Shown one piece after another: positions 56,579-64,000 of a stretch of 64,000 nt of DNA. The notes beneath the pieces were generated by a model, which saw only the letters and a program-made list of their open reading frames with translations, made no database searches and was not told the origin of the DNA. How positions within the stretch are numbered: position 1 is the first letter of the stretch; each line of letters starts with the position of its first letter. The stretch is from assembly GCA_036429605.1 (NCBI GenBank), contig JAVFKD010000016.1, positions 2,728,001-2,792,000 on the forward strand, given 5' to 3'. Source of the DNA: Cladobotryum mycophilum. Lineage: Eukaryota > Ascomycota > Sordariomycetes > Hypocreales > Hypocreaceae. A program made the position numbers and the translations under genes.

Positions 56579-58756
56579 TCAATACCTCGCCTCGTTCATC
56601 TCCAAGCTGAACTTTTCAAACTCTTCCACAGTCCGAGGCGCGACCCGACTTGCATCCAGACCATCCATAACCATGTCCATCAATGTTCCTCTTACGCTCT
56701 CATAAATGACACTCACCCAACCGCCGACCGATTTCTTCTCCTCCGTTGGCAGATTATGGGTGGCATTATACAGCGGATCGTCTGTGATGCCGTAATGCGT
56801 CGGCACCTTCAACTTTGTGCGCACCCAGGTGTATATCTGTGAGGTGCCGTCACCGAGCTTGATTGCTACCGCCTCTGGTGCAATCTTGTTACTGGGATAG
56901 AATGTCGCAGCGGCTGTGGCAGACAGTGTCTGGGAGAAGTGCTCTCTGAATGCGGCCAACTGCGCAATAGAGCACTCCAACTCCTCATCGGCGAAGAATT
57001 TGGTGACTGGTGCAATTATAGCATCCACCACGTACGGTATGCGGTCCTTCCAAGAGTTCGTGTTCCAATGATACCAAGTCATCTGCACGAGGGGAAACAA
57101 GTTCTCTGCAAGCTTGCCTACATCAACAGGCCCTAGGCCAAGGCCATAGAGAGCACCTTCTGCCGTCGTGTCCTTCAGCACTTTGTCACGCAGAATGTTT
57201 AAGAAATTGACATGGTTTGCACGCATGTCAACCGCCTGACAGGAAACGAAGATGTGACAGGCGCACATATGCGCGACCAGGTCCACGGCCTCCAGTGTGC
57301 GACGAGCTGAGAGGAGCGCAAGGGAGTTGATTCCCTGGTTGTGCATTTCGGCTGACATGACGTGCGCCGAGACAGGATGAGCCAACGCAGCGAGTTCAGA
57401 CATGTAGGCCGCCATGTTAATGTCAAGGCCTTTGGCTGTAAAGTTCTCGCGGTCGCTGGCGTTTAGATTTGCTTCCAGACCATTGTTGGTGCTTGGATGG
57501 ATAATCTCTGTAACTTGAGAGAAGAGCATCCGGCCAATCATTTGAAGGGCTAGTCTTGTTTTGTCCATGGCCGAGGTGATGGCGACGGCTTGGAAGTTGC
57601 CTCCAGAATAGACCTCCCCTGAGACGCCACCGTCGCTCTCAAAGGGATCCACCAAAGGGTTGTCGGACGTTGAATTGAGTTCGATTTCAATCTGTCGTTG
57701 CGCCAACTGCAAGTCCTCCAGATATGGACCGATCCATTGAGGAGCCGTTCGAGTGGAATATCGATCTTGCCAGATGCCATCTCCTGTACGCTCCCTGATT
57801 TCCAGACCGGTGACGAACTTGGATCCCCACAGGCAACGTCGAATATTGCCCGCAGCCTCGATCTGCCCAGGATGGGGGCGGATAGCATGAATGAATGGAT
57901 GAGTCCATTCTACGTTTCCAGCCATGGCCTCCGCCGCGAATGCTGTCAGCATCTGCGACAAAAACACCAGCTGTTGTGCATCGTAGAGGACCAAGCTGGC
58001 TACGGAAGCGGAGGGAGCTGTGCCATTGATGAGACCGAGGCCTTCCTTGGGACCCAAACCAGATGGTGTGAGGCCATTCTCTTGCAGAGCCTCAGGTGAC
58101 CGGAGCACCCTGATATTCTCACCACTGCCTACCTGAACGAACACATCTGGACTTCCAGTTATTGCACCAGCAATGTATGACATGGGCATGAGATCTCCGG
58201 AAGCCGAAATAGTTCCTCGCAATGGTATTAAGGGTGTAATCTCGCATCGCAGCAGATTCATGAGATTCTGGAGAACCTCGAGCCGAACAGCACTATGCCC
58301 GCGTAGGTTTTGGTTGGCTCGAATCAAAATGGAGCCACGGACCCACTCGGGGGGCATCACATGTGATGGCTCACGTTCTGGGTTGTGTAGTGGGTTTCGA
58401 TCGGTTGAAGTTATGATGCCGCTCTGAGTGAGTTGAAGCAGGCTGATCTGGAGATCTTCCAAGTTATTGGTTCGTGAATCCGCGCTGCCGCCGAAACCAG
58501 TGTTGACGCCATAGACGATCCATTGGTTTGACAGATACGATTCGAGCGCCTTGACACTGAGGTCTACTCGTCTGGCTAATTCCTCGTCGGAGTTGATGAC
58601 CGGCTTGATGCCATGGCGAGAAACGGCGATGACGGATGCAACGTCGAGGTTGTTTCCATCCAAGACAATGGAACTCTCCTGCTTTCTTAACTCACGAAGA
58701 CGAGTCCATATCTTGAGTATCGAGGTGGTATGAGGGGAAATCTTCGGACCAGCCAT
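56579..58756 (-). CDS. Phenylalanine ammonia-lyase-type enzyme (MIO aromatic amino acid lyase)
   Basis: Removes ammonia from an aromatic amino acid, expected to give cinnamate from Phe. An intronless 725-residue frame, normal for fungal PALs. The catalytic loop is IVYGVNTGFGGSADS (Tyr82). The self-forming MIO cofactor triad is Ala185-Ser186-Gly187 in RGTISASGDLMPMSYIAG. Other family blocks are RGSILIRANQNLRGHSAVRL, LGPKEGLGLINGTAPSASV, AEAMAGNVEWTHPFIHAIRP, STSDNPLVDP, GGNFQAVAITSAMDKTRLAL and QGINSLALLSARRTLEAVDL. The C-terminal shielding region found in eukaryotic PALs is present. The substrate-selecting pair is Leu109-Thr110 in LLQLTQSG, whereas plant PALs have Phe-Leu and tyrosine-preferring enzymes have His, so substrate preference is uncertain (Phe, Tyr or another). 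Confidence 0.94.
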   Translation of the reverse strand: MAGPKISPHTTSILKIWTRLRELRKQESSIVLDGNNLDVASVIAVSRHGIKPVINSDEELARRVDLSVKALESYLSNQWIVYGVNTGFGGSADSRTNNLEDLQISLLQLTQSGIITSTDRNPLHNPEREPSHVMPPEWVRGSILIRANQNLRGHSAVRLEVLQNLMNLLRCEITPLIPLRGTISASGDLMPMSYIAGAITGSPDVFVQVGSGENIRVLRSPEALQENGLTPSGLGPKEGLGLINGTAPSASVASLVLYDAQQLVFLSQMLTAFAAEAMAGNVEWTHPFIHAIRPHPGQIEAAGNIRRCLWGSKFVTGLEIRERTGDGIWQDRYSTRTAPQWIGPYLEDLQLAQRQIEIELNSTSDNPLVDPFESDGGVSGEVYSGGNFQAVAITSAMDKTRLALQMIGRMLFSQVTEIIHPSTNNGLEANLNASDRENFTAKGLDINMAAYMSELAALAHPVSAHVMSAEMHNQGINSLALLSARRTLEAVDLVAHMCACHIFVSCQAVDMRANHVNFLNILRDKVLKDTTAEGALYGLGLGPVDVGKLAENLFPLVQMTWYHWNTNSWKDRIPYVVDAIIAPVTKFFADEELECSIAQLAAFREHFSQTLSATAAATFYPSNKIAPEAVAIKLGDGTSQIYTWVRTKLKVPTHYGITDDPLYNATHNLPTEEKKSVGGWVSVIYESVRGTLMDMVMDGLDASRVAPRTVEEFEKFSLEMNEARY

Positions 58757-60167
58757 GGTAAAGACGGTGAGTATAATGATAGCTTGCTTCTGCTCTTTTT
58801 CTTCCAGGTAAATGCTTGTCAGCTTGTTCCAATCTTAAAAGAGCTGACTCGCTTTTTGATAAAAAAGGACAGAGAACCAGAAACCAAGAGATAATCCCCT
58901 TTATTATTGCTGGAGCATTGTTGCACGCTCATCTTTCTCAACAATACCCCCACAAAAATCCAGTTTTGGTAATGAAAAGAGGGCCTTGGATCAGGGCACG
59001 GCCGAATCCTTATATTATATGAAGCACCAACAGAGACAACAATGAGCCATACACGATATAGGCATGCATCAACCTGTTTCCGTCAAGCGTCCGGCATATG
59101 AAAAACATCTCATTGCTTCTCTGGGTGTTCCGGGCCGAGCCGGCTATCGCGAAGGAAAAAAAGAGACCCACCTCAATACGACGTCTCCGGCCAGAGCAAA
59201 CGTTACTTCTTGGAAGTGCCGGTAGTTGAAAACGAGATGAAGTTGATGTACGATTCAGTCTGGGGGAAAGACAGACACATATACAGGCACACACACAAGA
59301 GATCAAGTACGTTATATATTGGTCGGACGGACACCAGGGACGGCTCGTCCAGACTCTAGTTTTTTTTTTACACTACCAAGAAGGCCAAGGATCGATAAGC
59401 ATTCTATGCTAGACTGAAACTACAAGTTTAGTCCCCCTTCTAGCTCTGGCGAGACAGGTAGGGAAGGGAGGCAAAAATGAGGCACTAAACAAGCCATCCG
59501 TCTTGGAGAAGAGCTTCAAGAATGAACGACAACCACTGAGAGAGGGGATTAAACGAGGGGATCGTGTGATCTCGTGGAATGAAAGTCAGCCGGCTAGCCT
59601 TAACGAGTTGTGCTGGATGCTCGCTTGCTATTAGTGTGTGTTCCAGGAAAGAAGGAAGAAACATACTACGCGAGAGACAAAAAACGTTGCCCCAAGCTTT
59701 GCCACCACTAATTACACAGGTTACCATCAACCGTCAACGTTGTCAACTTGTTTCAACTTGTTTCAACGGCATCAAGACATCATGATTACTAAGGAATGCA
59801 GAACAACTAGAAAAGTATTTATGCACAGTCTACCTGTACGAGTTGTCGGGAGATGGCTTAACGGGGACAAGACGGAGGAAGAATGCATCTGACTGTGAGA
59901 CAACTTGAACTGCGAGATCGGTATCGCCGGGGTTATGGAAACGTTTTCACGCCCCGGTCTGAGTCTTGGTGTCCTTCTATTTTACTTGCTTTTTCTGGGA
60001 CACTATCGGTGATTGGGACTGGCCGTTGAGCTGGGTTCTTTTTTGAATCCTTGACCCTGTCTATTATAGGCTATTCTTTCTGGGTCCTCCCCGTGAAGAC
60101 GAGGTGTTTACGAGGTGACGAGAAAAAAGATGGCAACAGTTCACGCCCGCACGGAAACCCAAACTCC

Positions 60168-60202
60168 TCACACAATCACACAATCACACAATCACACAGT
60201 CA
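60168..60202. repeat. (ACACAATC)n tandem repeat
   Basis: About four 8-bp units in tandem. Confidence 0.8.
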
Positions 60203-60430
60203 CAAAAAAGAAACAACATTGACTTTTTTCCCCTCCCGTCCGCAGCATCTCTCCCGGAGACTTTTTTTTCCTTTTGGGGAAGACCACGCAAGGCTGGGAT
60301 ACCACATTACCCACACAAAGCTTCATTCCCGTCTATTCTCACTCGTTGCCAGTGCTAGCTAAGCGAGAAGAGAAAAAAAGAGGCCAACCACGTCTTCCTT
60401 TACCGCCTCTTCTTTACGTGGCTGGATCTT

Positions 60431-60462
60431 GCCATCTTGCCATCTTGCCATCTTGCCATCTT
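60431..60462. repeat. (GCCATCTT)n tandem repeat
   Basis: Four perfect 8-bp GCCATCTT units, closely followed by a (GT)n microsatellite to about 60508. Confidence 0.85.
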
Positions 60463-61830
60463 GTCCTCTTATGTATGTGTGTGTTGTGTGTGTGTGTGTG
60501 TGTGTGTTTTTCTGAACGAGATAACAAAGCGATGCTACATGTATCCACCACACTTTCGCCTTCATCAACAACTTCACTGGACAATCCCCCCTCACCCCCC
60601 TTGCCAAAAAAGAAGAAAAAGAAAGAAAGAGACAATGTGTTTTCGCCGGTAGATCGAGCATAATGTTTCAATTTCCCTTGCCCCCCTACCCCGGCAATCT
60701 TTTTGGGCGTCATCGTTTAGGTGACTTCATGAAACCCCCTCCATCCATACCCTCGAAAATCATTGGCCATCAACCTGAAACCCTAATAGATTATTACCCC
60801 AGCTTTTCTCTTCTCGGCATTTGATGTTAAATCGGCATAAAATCCACATCTCAGCTGGGATGAGAGAGGGAGGGGGGAGCAAACAGCCCGGATATAGGCT
60901 ACTTACTTCTACGTCAACTTCTTCTACTTCATCACTCGGGAATCAAGGGAACTGAGTAGGCTTCTTAGATATTATAATAATTTATTTGCTTTTTTCTTCT
61001 TCTTCTTCTTCTTCTATGGACGTCACTTACCAAAAAAGATTTGAATCTCCCTTTGCCGTTTTCATACAACATCCACACATACCCTCCAGAGAATCCCTTT
61101 ACCGTTACCTTTTTTTCTTTATACACTTTCATGAATTGTAACATGCAAGCTACAACATACATGGGTTATCCCCTTTCAAAATGTACAGCTCTCTCTCTCC
61201 TCTAAGAGCCCTTCCAAGATTGTCGTAGAATTATGAATCCATCCGAGTCCCCTCCCCTCCCCTCTCTCCCCTCCCAACTCTCACCAGAACCATTTCCCAT
61301 ACCCTCCATGGCCATCAAAGACCACCCAAACCTTCCTTTCGTTAAAAAAAAAAGAGCTCCGTCTACGTCCACTTTACTGAGAACCGCCTCTCAAACAAAG
61401 CACCAAAAAGACCGCCATCTTATAAAAAAAAGAGTCATGACAGGAAACAACGCCCAACCTGTGATGTAATGCAGTGCAAAATGCCAAACCATGCCCGCTG
61501 TGCCAACGTCACTGGAGATCATAAAGACCAGGATGAAGAATAGAAGCGAAGAAAAAAAGGGTATAACTCAGTCAGAGACAAGCAATGAATGGGAGTATCC
61601 TCCATGAGTGTGGATATCTGACTGAGATGCAAGAAGAAAGTTCAAAAAAGCCTTGTATGATTTGCTCCATATGTACGAGCGGCAAATCTGATTGATGGTG
61701 TGGTAGTTCGCGAGTCATTATTGAGTGGGATGCCAAGTGCAAGGATCGTACGTAGGTGTGGTAAGGAAGGGCAAGTCGTGGTACTCGTGGCTCAGGGCCA
61801 GGACTGAAGCAAAGGTGGCATATGCTGTTG

Positions 61831-63899
61831 TTACCATGCCACACCTTCTTCTAAGGATGAAAATTTTGGAATACGCTTCAATTCTCCAAGTAGAGCATCC
61901 AGCTCTGTCCAGTTATCGTCGCTCTCCGCAAACTTGCGATGCTTTCGACTTAGGATGTGCTAAAAGGGCGGTTAACTTGATGGCTGATTAAAGGGGGAAC
62001 AAACTTCATATACTAACCTCATCAAAGTCTCGGAACTTGTCTTGGCAGTTCTCACAATAACCCGGCTTCAAATCTCGCTTGCTCTTGAGACTCTGAGACT
62101 GTGGTTTCCTCTCCTTGCTCTCTACTGCTTTCTGACTATCGTCATCCTGACCCTGCATCGTCTTGGAGGTGGTTCGACCCATTGTGATCGATCGGCTAGA
62201 TGCGACATCCGCTGAAACCTCTGTAGCTCCGTGCGAAGTAGGGTTCGCCTTTTGCAAGACTTTTCTCTGCAAGCCATGCATCTCTTTACTGGTCCCAGCC
62301 TTTGCACCATTGATTCCAGATGTGGATGAGATCATTTGCGAGCGGATGGCAGATGTGATGCTGGAGTGTTGAATACCAGAAGCTACGGGCTCACCCGCAA
62401 ACAGACGTGCGCCTTCAGCTCGACTAGTAAAAGCGTTTTGCGGCCGCATTTCTGCTGGCTTAGCCAAAACCGCTCTCACCGGGTTGAAGATTGCTGATGC
62501 CATTGCACGAGCCCTGCTGTGTGCTTCTTCCATCTCCGTCAAAGTTCGCTTTCCGGTTACCGGTTTGGGTGGAGGGGCTTCAGGGGCCTTGAGAACCTGC
62601 ACAGGTTCCTCTCGCTTCACGGTGGCTCGCGCCTTTTCTCGCTCTCGGTTCTTGCGATAATCCTTTTCAGGAATCTCAACCTCCTCCACAAAAGGACAGC
62701 GGCCATTCCCAACGCTTCGAAACTGAGGCCATTCGCCGTCTGTCTTGTTGGCGACCTTGGCGTATTCGCGCACCATGACGGGCTTTTGCCTCTCGTCCAT
62801 GTCCCAGATATAGATATAGGGACCCTTGAAGTATGTCAATTCCCTGGCAATGGCGGTAGGGTCTCTATCAGACGGGCCGTTGATACGCTCATTGTTCAAC
62901 ATCTGAAATAGATTTGGCTCGTGTGCGGTTTTGGGAGCGTTGTAATGGCTTCGTGTTGACACCTTTGTACCATAAGTGGTAGTGTGTGTTTCCGCCTCCA
63001 AGAGCACTGACAGCATTGTTTGAAATTTGTCCAGAGACCAAATCTTCTTTCCCATTTCGCGTGCTTTGTGGAGAACATCATTGTTTCGAATGATCTTGTT
63101 CCGCTTGCTCAAGTCGTCCAACTGGTGGGATTGTATTTGGGGCCGTTGAAAGTCGAACAATAGTCGTCTTCGCGCAGCGGTATTGCTGGTGTTTCTATCC
63201 AGAAGAGAAGGATTGATAGTCTGGGGTTGTTCTTCAGGCTCATGTTGCTGGGGCTCCGCAATTTCAACATCACCACTCTCCGGTCTCTCTGGTGGAATTG
63301 TTCGTGTTGTGATAACGTGCGTGACATCGATCGAGAAGAAGGGTTCCTGGCGCTATAGATTATGAAGTTAGTATCAGCGTGTAGGAGAATAGCGCAAAGT
63401 CACGAGTACGTACAGCACCAAGATAGGTGATCCTCTTTGTCAGCTTTGCCCGAATATCATCTTGTATACTCTCAAAGTAAAAGACCATTTTTGGGAATTT
63501 CGCCCTGTGATGCTTTTTCCAAACCTCCTTCTCGGTATCCACATCTTGACCATTCTTTGTAGTCGAAGTAGTTCTCGCAGTTCGATCCCTGACTACAGGA
63601 CGCGTAGCCGTACTCCGTTGCACGACAATTTGAGCGTTGCGGGGCACAAGTTTGGAGGGCGACCGAACGGCACGCTGAGTGCCATTCTCGAGGGCTTGCT
63701 TCTTGATGGGAGGAGGTTGACCGTATGGCTCCTCGCGTTGAGCGGTAGCATAGGATCGTTTCTGCTTGGCATAGCCGGCGAGGACAGAATGACCGCGCAA
63801 GGGCGAATTGGCTACATTGGGATTATTGGCCAGAGGAGCTCGTCTCGCATTCATGGCCATGGCAGACAGAGGTTTCGGCGATATGGATACAGTGGCCAT
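61831..63899 (-). CDS. DBF4: Dbf4 (NimO-like) regulatory subunit of Cdc7 kinase
   Basis: Activates and targets Cdc7 kinase to load replication origins (DDK); nuclear. Exons 63414-63899, 62018-63352 and 61831-61959 give 649 residues. Motif N/BRCT-like region: KMVFYFESIQDDIRAKLTKR followed by YLGARQEPFFSIDVTHVITT. Motif M region: FKGPYIYIWDMDERQKPVMV and GNGRCPFVEEVE. C-terminal motif C zinc finger: YCENCQDKFRDFDEHILSRKH, a C-x2-C-x9-H-x5-H pattern that spans the last intron and is decisive. Low-complexity, basic and Ser-rich linkers lie between. The start is the first ATG of the frame (MATVSISPKPL); others follow closely (MAMNARRAP). Cell-cycle regulation is expected from the family, but no promoter element is visible because only 100 bp of upstream sequence is in the window. 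Confidence 0.94.
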
Positions 63900-64000
63900 G
63901 AACGCTCTTCTTTATAACCCCCCAAAGTATAGTTCAAGAGAGGGAGAGAGATACAGAGAGAGAGCGCGGCGCCTCTTGAACCCAAAGTTTACCAGTGGTG
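63900..64000. other. Window edge, DBF4 5' flank
   Basis: Contains a GAGAGA purine run on the plus strand (CT-rich on the DBF4 strand), typical of a 5' leader. Confidence 0.5.

Larger units (their letters stand above)
58757..61830. other. 3 kb gene-free region
   Basis: Lies between the PAL start codon and the DBF4 stop codon. It is rich in simple repeats: ACACAATC units (about 60168-60202), GCCATCTT units (60431-60462), a (GT)n run (about 60476-60508) and a (TTC)n run (about 60997-61016). No open frame looks real. Confidence 0.5.

Noticed and set aside
60274..60713. Frames of about 100-130 codons over simple repeats
   Set aside because: They consist of translated microsatellites (His-Thr or Cys-Val runs) and lysine runs.
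1..64000. Transposons, CRISPR arrays, tRNA or rRNA genes
   Set aside because: No transposase-like protein, long terminal repeat pair, spaced direct repeats or convincing tRNA-like signature was seen by eye; a tRNAscan-type search was not possible.

Overview
The window looks like chromosomal DNA of a filamentous ascomycete, most likely a Sordariomycete and probably Hypocreales. The evidence is short GT-AG introns of about 50-100 nt (several with CTAAC-type branch points), secreted GPI-type wall proteins, GH92 and GH16 enzymes, a phenylalanine ammonia-lyase, DUF3632-type genes, and long pyrimidine/purine-rich intergenic DNA. There is no operon structure, and I saw no transposon, CRISPR array or tRNA. 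The species cannot be told from the sequence alone.

Layout. 0-5 kb: ribose-phosphate pyrophosphokinase (PRS, minus) and an unusual fusion of a PPCDC/Hal3-like flavoprotein fold to Trp-rich ankyrin-like repeats (plus). 5-8.7 kb: gene-free. 8.7-16.5 kb: a large disordered protein, then MMS2 and a stomatin-like mitochondrial protein sharing a divergent promoter, then a Cys-rich GPI-type wall protein. 16.5-20.7 kb: gene-free or decayed. 20.7-25.5 kb: two DUF3632-type paralogues, one broken near its N-terminus and one clearly dead, flanking a small orphan gene. 26.3-32.8 kb (all minus): a stand-alone MER3/HFM1 C-terminal domain, a protealysin-like M4 metallopeptidase and a CRH-type GH16 transglycosylase. 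32.8-40.3 kb: a 7.5 kb gene-poor stretch. 40.3-51.3 kb: SIRT5-like sirtuin, GH92 mannosidase, a YJU2/CCDC130-family splicing factor and UBC8. 54.1-63.9 kb: PanB, ATG12, phenylalanine ammonia-lyase and Dbf4.

The genes do not form a biosynthetic cluster. Shared themes are ubiquitin or ubiquitin-like conjugation (MMS2, UBC8, ATG12), replication and meiosis (DBF4, the MER3 fragment), mitochondria (stomatin-like protein, PanB, possibly the sirtuin) and the cell surface (GPI protein, CRH, GH92).

Main discoveries. (1) UBC8 can only be read as the conserved family protein if it contains an 8-nt, a 3-nt and a single-nucleotide exon; PRS has a 9-nt exon. (2) The flavoprotein-ankyrin fusion lacks the PPCDC His, Asn and Cys catalytic residues, so it is probably a pseudoenzyme. 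(3) Five otherwise intact genes each lack exactly one base in a short homopolymer, which points to systematic consensus errors rather than five pseudogenes. Anyone using these gene models should correct for this. (4) The DUF3632 pair shows decay, including Trp-to-TAG changes in the context typical of repeat-induced point mutation. Exon coordinates were worked out by hand from splice signals and reading-frame continuity; no alignments or searches were run.
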